From positions 1 through 64,000 of the forward strand of contig NZ_JADQDC010000006.1 of NCBI RefSeq assembly GCF_015694345.1: 64,000 bases of DNA. The letters run 5' to 3'. Each line of letters begins with the position of its first letter. The first letter of the stretch is position 1. A model generated the notes under the pieces. That model worked only from the letters and a program-made list of their open reading frames with translations. It ran no database searches and was not told the origin of the DNA. The stretch is from Novosphingobium jiangmenense. Its GTDB lineage: Bacteria > Pseudomonadota > Alphaproteobacteria > Sphingomonadales > Sphingomonadaceae. Both the position numbers and the translations under genes were made by a program. Of this stretch, positions 36,687 to 46,129 are shown piece by piece.

Positions 36687-38210
36687 TCAGCCCCCAATGC
36701 CCGCCGCGGCCAGCAGGGCCTCGGTCGAAGGATCGAAGCCCTCGCCGCCACCGGCCTCAATCTGCTTGGCGATTGCCTTGCCGAGTTCGACGCCGAACTG
36801 GTCGAACGGGTTGATCCCGAGCATCGCCGCCGAAACGAAGGTGCGGTGTTCATGGAATGCAATCAGCGCGCCCAGCGTGGCGGGATTGAGGTCCTCACAC
36901 AGGATCGTCGCCGAAGGACGATCACCCGGATAGGCGCGCGCGCCATCATCGGAGGCCTTGCCCGCCATCAACGCGGCGCCCTGGGCGAAGCAGTTGGACA
37001 GCAGAATCTCATGATGCGCCGGATCAAGGTCATGGCCCGGCGTTTTCACCGCAAGGAAATCGACCGGGATCAGATGCGTGCCCTGATGCAACAGCTGGAA
37101 CACGGCGTGCTGGGCATCGGTGCCAACGCCACCCCACGTCACGGGCGCGCTCGGGCGGGTCAGCGGCGTACCATCGGCCAGGACGCGCTTGCCGTTCGAT
37201 TCCATTTCGAGCTGCTGGAGATAGTCGGGCAGGAGCTTCAACCGCTCGTCATAGGCGAAGACGGCGCGCGTCTGGCAGCCACGGACCTGCGTGTAATAGA
37301 GGTCGGCAAAGGCGGCGCGGACAATCACGTTCTCGGCCAGATCGACGTCAATGAAATGGCGATCGATCGCCGCGGCGCCGTCGAGGAATTCGGCAAAACC
37401 GTCCCAGCCTAGCGCCATGGCAACCGGGAAACCGATTGAGGACCACAGCGAATAACGCCCGCCGACAGTCTCGGAGAACGGCAGCACGCGGGTTTCGTCC
37501 ACGCCCCACTCGACCGCCTTTTCGGGCGATGCAGTCAGCGCGATCACGCGGCCGTAGGGATCAGCCACGCCACCCTCGCGCAACCATTCCAGCGCCGAGT
37601 GCGCATTGGTCATGGTCTCGGTTGTGGTGAAAGTCTTGGATGCCACTGCGATCAGGGTCGTTTCGGGATCGCAGGCCTTCATCGCCGCTTCCAGCGCACA
37701 ACCGTCGATGTTCGAGACGACATGGACCGCAACCTTGGCACCATCGCGCGTCAGGGCGTCAATGGCCAGCGCCGGCCCTAGTGCCGAACCACCGATGCCG
37801 ATGTGGATCAGGCTCTTCACCTCGCCCAGCGCGCCCTCGTGGATCGCCTCGACCAGCATTCGCATGCGGGCGTGAAGCGCCTCGGCTTCCTCGACGCTGG
37901 TATCCTTGCCGATGCCGCGCTGTGCCGTGTGCTCGGCGGCGCGGCCTTCGGTGTTGTTGATCTTCTCGCCAGAGATCAGCGCATCGCGGCGGCCTTCAAG
38001 GTCCATCGCGGCCGCAACGGCGCCGAGCAGGGCATCAACTTCAAGCGAAAGGTGCGTTTTGGACCAGTCGAATATGACCGGACCGCCCGGCAGGTCGATC
38101 GTGGTAGAGTAGCGCGCAAGCCGCCCGGAGTCAGCGAACAGGTCCTTCAGCGTCGGCCTTGGCAGGCCTTGAAGTGCGGTCCAATACTGTTCTGCCTCGC
38201 CTGCCGACAT
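36687..38210 (-). CDS. pgi: Glucose-6-phosphate isomerase
   Basis: Pgi interconverts glucose 6-phosphate and fructose 6-phosphate. The 507-residue protein carries both PGI signatures: ETVGGRYSLWSSIGFPVA and FDQFGVELGKAIAKQIE. Other expected blocks are HIGIGGSALGP, SKTFTTTETM and THLIPVDFL. The ATG at 38210 is preceded by GAGG at suitable spacing; an ATG at 38222 would add four residues and lacks spacing to a ribosome-binding site. It is divergent from lepB. Confidence 0.95.
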   Translation of the reverse strand: MSAGEAEQYWTALQGLPRPTLKDLFADSGRLARYSTTIDLPGGPVIFDWSKTHLSLEVDALLGAVAAAMDLEGRRDALISGEKINNTEGRAAEHTAQRGIGKDTSVEEAEALHARMRMLVEAIHEGALGEVKSLIHIGIGGSALGPALAIDALTRDGAKVAVHVVSNIDGCALEAAMKACDPETTLIAVASKTFTTTETMTNAHSALEWLREGGVADPYGRVIALTASPEKAVEWGVDETRVLPFSETVGGRYSLWSSIGFPVAMALGWDGFAEFLDGAAAIDRHFIDVDLAENVIVRAAFADLYYTQVRGCQTRAVFAYDERLKLLPDYLQQLEMESNGKRVLADGTPLTRPSAPVTWGGVGTDAQHAVFQLLHQGTHLIPVDFLAVKTPGHDLDPAHHEILLSNCFAQGAALMAGKASDDGARAYPGDRPSATILCEDLNPATLGALIAFHEHRTFVSAAMLGINPFDQFGVELGKAIAKQIEAGGGEGFDPSTEALLAAAGIGG

Positions 38211-38366
38211 GTCCAACCTCATCCTTTCGCAACTGCGTAATGGCTCTAATGCCCGCTAGCAGGCCCCTCGCCAAGCACGCTGTTCATCCATCGGCAAGCT
38301 GCGCAGACGTATTTCGGCTACTGTATTAGACCAACAACACACTTGACGAAGGGCCTTGCTGGCAAC

Positions 38367-39230
38367 ATGACCGCGACGATGAACGACACGCCCGAAGCCA
38401 GCAGCCCGACACCGGCAGACCAAGCGCCACCTGCACCTTCTGCAAAGAAGGAAAAGAAGGAGGACAGTTTCCCGGTCTTCCTGATCAAGCTGGTGCTGGT
38501 CGTCGCGATCTTCCGCAGCTTCATCTTCTCGCCGTTCAACATCCCGTCGGAATCGATGCTGCCACGGCTGGAGAACGGGGACTACCTGCTCGCCGCCAAG
38601 TGGCCCTATGGCTACAGCAGCTATTCGCTGCCGTTCAGCGCGCCGCTGCTGCCCAAGCGCATTTTCGCCCGCCAGCCCGAGCGCGGCGACATCGCGATCT
38701 TCAAGGCGCCTCCCGGCAATGACGTCGATTACATCAAGCGCGTGATCGGCCTGCCGGGCGATACGGTGCAGATGATCGACGGTGTCCTCCACCTCAACGG
38801 GACGGCCGTGCCGAAGGTAAAGGTCGAGGACTTCGTCATTCCGGTGAGCCCCAACACCGACTGCATCTCGCCGGAATTCGTGGTGACCGAGGCCGATGGC
38901 AGCCAGACCTGCCATTACCCGCAGTTCCGCGAGACCCTGCCCGGCGGCAAGAGCTACAACGTGCTCGACCTTGGCCAGCGCGATGCCGACAACACGGTGC
39001 CGGTGGTCGTGCCGGAAGGCCATCTGTTCATGATGGGCGACAACCGCGACAATTCGATGGACAGCCGCTTCCCGGCAATGGAAGGCGGCGGCATCGGCCT
39101 CGTCCCGCAGGAAAATCTGGTCGGCCGTGCCACGATCATGATGTGGTCGACCGATGGCAGCGCCAACTGGTTCCTGCCGTGGACCTGGTTCACCGCTGCA
39201 CGCTGGAACCGCATCGGGGGCACGTTCTGA
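38367..39230 (+). CDS. lepB: Signal peptidase I
   Basis: LepB cleaves Sec signal peptides at the periplasmic face of the inner membrane. The 287-residue protein has one N-terminal membrane anchor (FPVFLIKLVLVVAIFRSFIF), the catalytic serine in NIPSESMLPRL, the catalytic lysine in DYIKRVIGLPGD, and the box E motif GDNRDNSMDSR. A Lys/Glu-rich cytoplasmic stretch (AKKEKKED) precedes the anchor. The stop overlaps the CTG start proposed for rnc. It is the first gene of a lepB-rnc-era-SGNH run. Confidence 0.95.
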   Translation: MTATMNDTPEASSPTPADQAPPAPSAKKEKKEDSFPVFLIKLVLVVAIFRSFIFSPFNIPSESMLPRLENGDYLLAAKWPYGYSSYSLPFSAPLLPKRIFARQPERGDIAIFKAPPGNDVDYIKRVIGLPGDTVQMIDGVLHLNGTAVPKVKVEDFVIPVSPNTDCISPEFVVTEADGSQTCHYPQFRETLPGGKSYNVLDLGQRDADNTVPVVVPEGHLFMMGDNRDNSMDSRFPAMEGGGIGLVPQENLVGRATIMMWSTDGSANWFLPWTWFTAARWNRIGGTF

Positions 39231-39901
39231 GCGCGCTCTCCCCAGAAACGCTGGCCTATCTGACCACGCTGACCGGCGAAGCGCCCGCCCGCCCCGACCT
39301 CTGGGCGGAGGCGCTGACGCACGGTTCGATGGGCGTCGCCCGCGATTACCAGCGGCTCGAGTTCCTGGGCGACCGCGTACTTGGCCTCGTCATTGCCGAA
39401 TGGCTGCACGAAAAGAGTGATGCCGCCGAAGGCAAGCTGTCGCAGCGCCTTAACGCGCTGGTCAGCCGCGAGACTTGCGCCGACGTTGCGCGCGAGATCG
39501 ACCTGTCGGCCCATATCCGCCTTGGCAAGCAGGCGCGCGACGATGGTGGCGCCAGGAGCGATAACATCCTTGGCGACGTGATGGAATCGCTGATCGGTGC
39601 GCTGTTCGTCGAGCGCGGCTTCGAGGCAGCCCGCGCCTTCGTGCGCAAGCTGTGGACCAAGCCGATGGCTTCCGGCACCGGCCAGCGCAAGCATCCCAAG
39701 GCAGCGCTGCAGGAATGGGCGGCCGGCAATCGCCGCAAACCGCCGGTCTACACGCTGGTCGCGCGCGAAGGGCCGGACCATGCGGCCAAGTTTACCGTGG
39801 CGGTCGAAGTCAAGGGCGTGGGCAGCGCGAGTGCTACCGGCAGCAGCAAGCAGGAAGCCGAAACCTCGGCTGCGCGTGCCTTCATGCAAGCCTACGGCTG
39901 A
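39227..39901 (+). CDS. rnc: Ribonuclease III (apparent CTG start)
   Basis: RNase III cuts double-stranded RNA in rRNA and mRNA processing. The protein has the signature QRLEFLGDRVLGLV, the second catalytic block GDVMESLIGALFVERG and a C-terminal dsRNA-binding domain (HPKAALQEWAAGN, GSSKQEAETSAARAF). In frame, no ATG, GTG or TTG exists between a far-upstream ATG (39143, deep inside lepB) and well into the conserved domain. CTG at 39227 overlaps the lepB TGA in the usual 4-base way and gives a 224-residue protein of normal length. Confidence 0.88.
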   Translation: MSALSPETLAYLTTLTGEAPARPDLWAEALTHGSMGVARDYQRLEFLGDRVLGLVIAEWLHEKSDAAEGKLSQRLNALVSRETCADVAREIDLSAHIRLGKQARDDGGARSDNILGDVMESLIGALFVERGFEAARAFVRKLWTKPMASGTGQRKHPKAALQEWAAGNRRKPPVYTLVAREGPDHAAKFTVAVEVKGVGSASATGSSKQEAETSAARAFMQAYG

Positions 39902-39979
39902 GCCGATCCTGCCCCCCCAACTAGCGGCCAACGCGCTTTTGGCCTAAGATGGCCGCAACTCTTCTGAAGAACTGGAATA

Positions 39980-40873
39980 ATGACCGAAAAATGTGGCCTC
40001 GTGGCCGTCCTTGGCGCACCGAACGCCGGCAAGTCCACCCTCGTCAATGCGCTCGTCGGCCAGAAGGTGGCGATCGTCTCGGCCAAGGCGCAGACGACGC
40101 GCGCGCGCCTGATGGGCATAGCGCTCGAAGGTGAAGCGCAGATCATCCTGGCCGACACCCCCGGTCTGTTCGAACCGAAGCGTCGGCTCGACCGTGCCAT
40201 GGTCAGCGCAGCGTGGGACGGCGCGCACGAGGCTGACGCGATCCTGCTGGTGGTCGATGCCCGCAAGAAGAAGCGCGATTATCTCGAGCCCATCCTCGAA
40301 ACCCTGAAAGGCCGTCCGGAGCGCAAGCTGCTGGTGCTCAACAAGGTGGATTCGACGCCCAAGGAGCCGCTGCTCGTAATGGCAGAGGCGCTGACGCAGG
40401 AGGCCGAATTCGACGAGGTGTTCTTCGTTTCGGCTCTGACCGGCGATGGCGTGCCGGAACTCAAGCAGCGCCTCGCCGCACTCATGCCGGAAGGCGCGTG
40501 GCATTACCCCGAGGATCAGGTTTCGGACGCCAGCGAGCGCCTGATGGCGGCCGAAATCACCCGCGAGCAACTCTATCGCCAGTTGCATGACGAGCTGCCC
40601 TACGACAGCACCGTGCGGCCCGAAAAGTACCTGACGCGCAAGGATGGCTCGATCGAGATCCACCAGCAGATCGTCATCGCCCGCGAGACGCAGCGCCCGA
40701 TCGTGCTCGGCAAAGGCGGCGCCAAGATCAAGGCGATCGGTGAGGCCGCGCGCAAGGAACTGGCGCAGTTGCTCGAAACCAAGGTCCACCTCTTCCTCCA
40801 CGTCAAGGTGGACGAGCGCTGGGCCGACGCCAAGGAAATCTACGAAGAGATCGGGCTGGAGTGGGTGAAGTGA
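39980..40873 (+). CDS. era: GTPase Era
   Basis: Era is the essential GTPase that assists 30S ribosome maturation through 16S rRNA. The 297-residue protein shows G1 GAPNAGKST, the switch element QTTRARLMGI, G3 DTPG, G4 NKVD and G5-like VSALTGDG. The C-terminal KH domain includes ETQRPIVLGKGGAKIKAIGE. Its gene lies 78 bases after rnc, the conserved order lepB-rnc-era. Its stop overlaps the start of the SGNH gene by one base (TGATG). Confidence 0.97.
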   Translation: MTEKCGLVAVLGAPNAGKSTLVNALVGQKVAIVSAKAQTTRARLMGIALEGEAQIILADTPGLFEPKRRLDRAMVSAAWDGAHEADAILLVVDARKKKRDYLEPILETLKGRPERKLLVLNKVDSTPKEPLLVMAEALTQEAEFDEVFFVSALTGDGVPELKQRLAALMPEGAWHYPEDQVSDASERLMAAEITREQLYRQLHDELPYDSTVRPEKYLTRKDGSIEIHQQIVIARETQRPIVLGKGGAKIKAIGEAARKELAQLLETKVHLFLHVKVDERWADAKEIYEEIGLEWVK

Positions 40874-41685
40874 TGCGTTGGACCCTGGCGGCCTTCGCGC
40901 TTGCCGCGACTCCCGCCCTCGCCAAACCCGCGCCACTGCCAGAGGGTGCGCGTTACGTTGCGCTCGGCAGTTCGTTCGCCGCAGGACCCGGTGTCGGACC
41001 GAACACGCCGGGCACACCGCCGCGCTGCGGCCGTGGCACGCTGAACTACCCGAACCTGCTCGCGGCAAGGCTGAAGCTCTCGTTGATCGACGCCACCTGC
41101 AGCGGCGCCACGACCGAGCATGTCCTCGGCCCCTGGAATGAAGTTCCGCCACAGATCGAAAGCGTGACTGCCGATACCAGGCTGGTAACGGTCACCATCG
41201 GCGGCAATGACGTGAACTTCGTCGGCAACATCTTTGCCGCTGCTTGCGAGCAGATGGCCACGCCCGATGCGCGGTGCCAGAAGTGGCGCGAGATTGGTGA
41301 TGACGTGTGGAAGGGCGATGAAGAGCGCATGCGCCGCATCGTTCGCGAAGTGCGGACACGCGCGCCTCAGGCCCGCGTCGTGTTCGTGGACTACATCACC
41401 GTGCTTCCGCCAAAGGGCACATGCGCGGCCGTGCCGATCAGCAATGAGCGCATGAAGCAGAGCCAGGCGGCAGCCAAGCGTCTTGTCAAGCTGACTGCAA
41501 AAGTCGCGCGCGAAGAAGGAGCCGAAGTGTTCCGCTTCTCTGCCCTGTCGAAAAGCCATGCCCCCTGCTCGGCAGAACCCTGGAGCAATGGTCTGACGGC
41601 GCCTGCGGGCGATGGCATTCCGATCCATCCCAATCGGGCGGGACATGAGGCTGCAGCAGCGGGGCTGGCCAAGTTCCTCAGCTGA
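40873..41685 (+). CDS. Secreted SGNH/GDSL hydrolase
   Basis: The 270-residue protein has a signal peptide (MRWTLAAFALAATPALA) and the SGNH blocks. The block I Ser is in ALGSSFAAGPG (S34), block III is TIGGNDVNF, and the catalytic Asp/His pair is in GDGIPIHPNRAG. Several Cys residues (CGRGT, ATCSG, CEQM, CQKW, CAAV, PCS) probably form disulfides, as in secreted actinobacterial-type lipases. It likely cleaves esters in the periplasm or outside. Substrate unknown. Coupled to era. Confidence 0.85.
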   Translation: MRWTLAAFALAATPALAKPAPLPEGARYVALGSSFAAGPGVGPNTPGTPPRCGRGTLNYPNLLAARLKLSLIDATCSGATTEHVLGPWNEVPPQIESVTADTRLVTVTIGGNDVNFVGNIFAAACEQMATPDARCQKWREIGDDVWKGDEERMRRIVREVRTRAPQARVVFVDYITVLPPKGTCAAVPISNERMKQSQAAAKRLVKLTAKVAREEGAEVFRFSALSKSHAPCSAEPWSNGLTAPAGDGIPIHPNRAGHEAAAAGLAKFLS

Positions 41686-41728
41686 TTTCCCCGCACTTAA
41701 AACGCTTCACCGCCTTAATCGGACCACT

Positions 41729-41762
41729 TGCCGCAATGCAGCATCCTTGCTGCAATGCGGCA
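41729..41762 (+). repeat. Near-perfect stem-loop downstream of the SGNH gene
   Basis: TGCCGCAATGCAGC (41729-41742) and GCTGCAATGCGGCA (41749-41762) form a 14-bp stem with one mismatch and a 6-base loop. It could terminate the lepB-era-SGNH transcript, though no T-run follows. Confidence 0.5.
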
Positions 41763-41870
41763 TGGAACCGAAATTCGCCGTTCACATTGCCGTTCTAGCG
41801 TCGCTCGCGCGAAGGGTACGGGCAGTTCGCCCGTTAACGTCCCGGGTGCAATGGTGGACGGAGTGCGAGC

Positions 41871-43412
41871 ATGAGCGAAACTGGCAGCGTGACGGCGGCG
41901 GTGGCAACCGGCCCGCTGGACGGCCGGTTCTCTGCCACTGCTTCCGGCAAGCTTGGCGCCATTCCGCTGTGGCTGATCGAGGCACTGGGCTTTCTTGCGC
42001 TGTTCCTGATCACCCGCAGCTTCCTGTTCGGCAATCCCGTCGTCCATATCGACGAGCAGTTCTACCTGTTCGTGGCGGAGCGTATGCGCGAGGGCGCGAC
42101 GGTCTATGTCGATATCTGGGACCGCAAGCCGATCGGGCTGTTCCTGCTCTATGAAGGGTTGGCAGCACTGCCGTTTGATCCGGTGATCGCCTACCAGATC
42201 GGCGCAGGGCTCAGCTTCACGCTGACCGCCATGGTCATCAGCCGCATCGCCCGCGAGATCGCCACACCGGCGGCAGCGTGGCAGGCTGGCGCGGCCTATA
42301 TCCTGTTCATGCCCATCTTCAACGCCGGGATGGGTCAGGCACCGGTATTCTACAACCTGCTCGTGGCGATGGCGGCGTGGGGCGTGGTCGACAGCGTCAA
42401 GCGCCCCGAACACCCGCCGCTGATCTGGCGCGGCTGCCTCGTCATGCTGCTGCTCGGGCTCGCCATCCAGATCAAGTACACCGTGATCTTCGAAGGCGCG
42501 GCGTTTGGCCTGATCCTTCTGGCGCGGGGCTTTGCCGATGTGTGGTCATGGCGCAAGCTGGCGGGAACCGCAGCGCTGTGGATCGCCATCGCGCTGCTGC
42601 CGACGCTGGCCGCGCTTGCCTGGTATGCCAAGCTCGGTCAGCTCGACGCCTTCGTCTATGCCAATTTCGTCTCGATCTTCGAGCGCGGTTCCGATGGCTG
42701 GCGATCGTGGTGGCGCCTCGCCAAGGAAGTGGTTGTGCTGACGCCGTTCTGGCTGGCCATCTTCCGCGCACCGAAGGTGTTCGATACCGGCACTTCCGCC
42801 AGTGCGGCAAGCCTGCGCGTCCTGCGCGTGTGGGCAATCGCTGCGGTCTCCGGATTCCTGCTGCTGGGGACGTGGTACGATCATTACGTCTCGCCGCTGC
42901 TCATGCCCCTGGCCGTTCTGGCCGCCCCGGCCCTCGCCCGCACCAGGGACGGCGAGCGCTGGTATGGGCGCCTGCTGCTCGGCTTCGGCGCCGTGGCCGG
43001 CGTGGTGGTCATGGCCTATCAGTACAACCAGCACGGCACCACGCGGCAGTACGAAGCCATGAACGCCGCAATCGCGCAGGAGATGCATGGCGGCTGCCTG
43101 TTCATCTATGAAGGCGAGATGGCGTTCTATCGCACCACCAACAGCTGCCTGCCGACGACGCGCATCTTCCCGAACCACCTCAACACCTACATCGAGGCCC
43201 CGGCAATCGGCGTCGATCCGTCAGCGGAACTCGCGAAAATCCTCGCCAGCAAGCCCGACGTGATCGTCATGCGCGGGCCGCACAAGAAGCTCTACCTGCC
43301 GAACATGGACACGCGGCGGATGATCAAGGCCGATCTCGCCCGCAACTACGAACGCTACGCCCGCGTACCACTGGGCAACAAGGAATACTGGCTCTACCGG
43401 CCGCGCCGTTGA
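41871..43412 (+). CDS. Multi-pass GT-C (dolichyl-phosphate mannosyltransferase-like) glycosyltransferase
   Basis: The 513-residue protein has about ten membrane helices and, in the first periplasmic loop, the acidic motif VVHIDEQFYLFVAERM expected for GT-C transferases of the PMT/ArnT superfamily. The second half ends in a soluble domain (PDVIVMRGPHKKLYL) of about 90 residues. These enzymes move a sugar from a polyprenyl carrier to a lipid, glycan or protein. Acceptor and sugar are unknown. Its stop codon lies inside a hairpin. Confidence 0.8.
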   Translation: MSETGSVTAAVATGPLDGRFSATASGKLGAIPLWLIEALGFLALFLITRSFLFGNPVVHIDEQFYLFVAERMREGATVYVDIWDRKPIGLFLLYEGLAALPFDPVIAYQIGAGLSFTLTAMVISRIAREIATPAAAWQAGAAYILFMPIFNAGMGQAPVFYNLLVAMAAWGVVDSVKRPEHPPLIWRGCLVMLLLGLAIQIKYTVIFEGAAFGLILLARGFADVWSWRKLAGTAALWIAIALLPTLAALAWYAKLGQLDAFVYANFVSIFERGSDGWRSWWRLAKEVVVLTPFWLAIFRAPKVFDTGTSASAASLRVLRVWAIAAVSGFLLLGTWYDHYVSPLLMPLAVLAAPALARTRDGERWYGRLLLGFGAVAGVVVMAYQYNQHGTTRQYEAMNAAIAQEMHGGCLFIYEGEMAFYRTTNSCLPTTRIFPNHLNTYIEAPAIGVDPSAELAKILASKPDVIVMRGPHKKLYLPNMDTRRMIKADLARNYERYARVPLGNKEYWLYRPRR

Positions 43413-43423
43413 GCGCGGCCGGT
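43396..43423. terminator. GC-rich hairpin across the glycosyltransferase stop codon
   Basis: ACCGGCCGCGC (43396-43406) is perfectly complementary to GCGCGGCCGGT (43413-43423), with the 6-base loop CGTTGA containing the TGA stop. The convergent topA gene ends eight bases beyond. No T-run is present on either strand. Confidence 0.55.
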
Positions 43424-43430
43424 CAGCCGT

Positions 43431-46031
43431 TCATTCGGCGGACTTTGCCGCCTTCTTCGCAGGTGCCTTCTTGGCCGCCGGCTTTTTGGTAGCGTCCTTC
43501 TTGGGCGCTGCCTTCTTCGCCGGAGCCTTCTTCGCGCCCTTCTTGCCCTTGGCCGGGCCCTTGGCCGCACGTTCGTCGATAAGCACGATGGCTTCTTCGA
43601 GCGTCAGCGATTCAGGCTGCTTGTCCTTGGGCAGCGTGGCGTTGGTCGTGCCATCGGTGACGTAGGGGCCGTAGCGCCCGGCCATCAGCTTGATCTCGCC
43701 ACCCGAAGTCGGATGGGCGCCGAAGACCTTGAGCGGCTCCGCAGCCGTGCGCGCCCCGCGTGCGCCCGCCCCTGCCGCCGCAGCGGCAAGATGCATCACG
43801 GCGGCATTCATGCCGGTTTCGAACACCTCTGCCGTCGAACGCAGGCGGGCATACTTGCCGTCATGGGCTAGATAAGGGCCATAACGCCCGATGCTGGCCG
43901 TGATCGGCTTGCCGCTTTCCGGGTGCGTGCCAACCTCGCGCGGGAGCGAAAGCAGCTTGAGCGCCCACTCCAGATTGAGTTCGCCCCCCAACTGCTCCAG
44001 AACATCCTTGGGGATGGACGCACGCTTGGCTTCCTTGCCCTCGCCCAGCTGGATGTAGGGGCCAAAGCGCCCGGCCTTGCGCACCACGTCTTCCCCGGTC
44101 ACCGGGTCCTTGCCAAGCACCCCGTCCTCACCGCCGTCGCCATCCGTGCCGCCGGGCTGGGCAAACTTGCGGGTGTACTTGCACTCGGGGTAGTTCGAGC
44201 AGGCGACGAATGCGCCATAACGGCCACCGCGCAATGACAAACGGCCCGCCTCGCACTTGGGGCACAGGCGGGGATCCTTGCCGTCTTCACGCGGCGGGAA
44301 CAGATAGTCGGAGAGGAATTCGTCAAGCTCGGCGGTCACCTCGCTCGGCTTCTTCTCCATCACCTCGTCGGACTTGGGCTTGAAGTCGCGCCAGAACTCG
44401 GCGAGCACCTTCTTCCATTCGGCCCGGCCGCCGGAAACGTCGTCGAGTTCCTCTTCCATGCCCGCCGTGAACTCATAGGCCACGTAGCGGTTGAAGAAGC
44501 GCTCAAGGAACGACGTGAGAAGTCGCCCGGATTCCTCTGCAAAGAAACGGTTTTTCTCGGTCCGGACGTAGTTGCGATCCTTCAGGACCTGCAGCGTCGC
44601 AGCATACGTGGAAGGACGCCCGATGCCGAGCTCCTCGAGCCGCTTGACCAGGCTGGCTTCCGAATAGCGCGGCGGTGGCTGGGTAAAGTGCTGCGTTGCG
44701 TCAACGCCGCGCTTGGCCGGAGTGTCGCCCTTGTTCAGCGATGGCAGGAGGCTGCCGTCCTCGTCGTCGCCATCGGCCTTCTGGTCGCGCCCTTCCTCGT
44801 AGACGGCGAGGAAGCCGGGGAACTTCACCACCTGCCCAGTCGCACGCAGTTCGTGCTTGCCGGTGCCGTCGCGCAGCGTGACGCTGGTACGTTCGATGTT
44901 TGCCGATGCCATCTGGCTGGCCATCGCGCGCTTGTAGATCAGATCATAAAGCCGCGCCTCGTCGCCCGAGCCATAGCGGTCCTTCGAGAAATCGGTGGGC
45001 CGGATCGCTTCATGTGCCTCCTGAGCATTCTTGGCCTTGGTCTCGTAATGACGCGGTTTTTCCGGAAGGTAATGCCCGTCATAGCGGTCCGAGATGGCCT
45101 TGCGCGCAGCCGAGATCGCACTCGGGTCCATCTGCACGCCATCGGTACGCATGTAGGTGATCGCGCCCGCTTCATAGAGCGTCTGCGCCACCCGCATGGT
45201 GTGGCTGGCCGAGAAGCCAAGCTTGCGCGCCGCTTCCTGCTGCAGGGTCGAGGTGGTGAACGGCGGATAGGGATTGCGGCGGGTCGGCTTGGTTTCGACC
45301 TCTTCGACGCGGAACGTCCCGGCCTCGACCACGGCCTTGGCCTTCATTGCAGCGCCTTCGTCGCCCAGCGTCAGCTTGTCGAGCTTCTGCCCGTCGAACT
45401 TGACGAGGCGCGCGGCAAACTCGGTGCCGCCCTGCTCGAGCCGCGCGATGACGGACCAGTATTCCTGAGCCTTGAACGCCTCGATCTCGCGCTCGCGCTC
45501 GACAATCAGGCGCAGCGCCACCGACTGCACGCGACCTGCCGACTTCGCGCCGGGCAGCTTGCGCCACAGCACCGGCGACAGGGTGAAGCCGAACAGGTAA
45601 TCGAGCGCGCGGCGGGCGAGGTAGGCATCGATCAGATCCTGATCGAGTTCACGCGGCCGCTGCATCGCCTCGGTCACCGTCTGCTTGGTGATCGCGTTGA
45701 AGGTGACACGCTCCACTTCCTTCGGAAGCGCCTTACGTTTCTTCAGCAACTCCCTGACATGCCACGAAATTGCTTCGCCCTCGCGATCAGGGTCAGTCGC
45801 CAGGATCAGGCGGTCGGCATCCTTGGCCGCGTCGCTGATCGCCTTCACCCGCGATTGCTTGTCGCCATAAAGCTCCCAGTCCATCGCGAAATCCTCGTCC
45901 GGGCGGACAGAACCGTCCTTGACCGGAAGATCGCGAATGTGACCGTAGGAGGCGAGAACCTTGTAGCCGGGGCCGAGGTACTTCTCGATGGTCTTGGCCT
46001 TGGCCGGGGATTCAACAATGACAAGCTGCAT
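43431..46031 (-). CDS. topA: DNA topoisomerase I
   Basis: The 866-residue type IA enzyme relaxes negative supercoils. The TOPRIM domain opens MQLVIVESPAKAKTIEKYLG. The catalytic tyrosine lies in AITYMRTDGVQM near residue 300. A zinc ribbon (CPKCEAG, then CSNYPEC) is followed by several C-terminal repeats of the GRYGPY/GRFGPY type. The tail is lysine/alanine-rich (KKAPAKKAA repeats), a probable DNA-binding extension common in alphaproteobacteria. Confidence 0.97.
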   Translation of the reverse strand: MQLVIVESPAKAKTIEKYLGPGYKVLASYGHIRDLPVKDGSVRPDEDFAMDWELYGDKQSRVKAISDAAKDADRLILATDPDREGEAISWHVRELLKKRKALPKEVERVTFNAITKQTVTEAMQRPRELDQDLIDAYLARRALDYLFGFTLSPVLWRKLPGAKSAGRVQSVALRLIVEREREIEAFKAQEYWSVIARLEQGGTEFAARLVKFDGQKLDKLTLGDEGAAMKAKAVVEAGTFRVEEVETKPTRRNPYPPFTTSTLQQEAARKLGFSASHTMRVAQTLYEAGAITYMRTDGVQMDPSAISAARKAISDRYDGHYLPEKPRHYETKAKNAQEAHEAIRPTDFSKDRYGSGDEARLYDLIYKRAMASQMASANIERTSVTLRDGTGKHELRATGQVVKFPGFLAVYEEGRDQKADGDDEDGSLLPSLNKGDTPAKRGVDATQHFTQPPPRYSEASLVKRLEELGIGRPSTYAATLQVLKDRNYVRTEKNRFFAEESGRLLTSFLERFFNRYVAYEFTAGMEEELDDVSGGRAEWKKVLAEFWRDFKPKSDEVMEKKPSEVTAELDEFLSDYLFPPREDGKDPRLCPKCEAGRLSLRGGRYGAFVACSNYPECKYTRKFAQPGGTDGDGGEDGVLGKDPVTGEDVVRKAGRFGPYIQLGEGKEAKRASIPKDVLEQLGGELNLEWALKLLSLPREVGTHPESGKPITASIGRYGPYLAHDGKYARLRSTAEVFETGMNAAVMHLAAAAAGAGARGARTAAEPLKVFGAHPTSGGEIKLMAGRYGPYVTDGTTNATLPKDKQPESLTLEEAIVLIDERAAKGPAKGKKGAKKAPAKKAAPKKDATKKPAAKKAPAKKAAKSAE

Positions 46032-46129
46032 GGCGATGAAAAGCAGTCCTTACGTGTACGTGTGCGCGAGGGTGGGGACTGGCAGCGCGGTTCGTCAAGG
46101 GTAACGACGGGCTGCCGAAGAAAGTGGCG

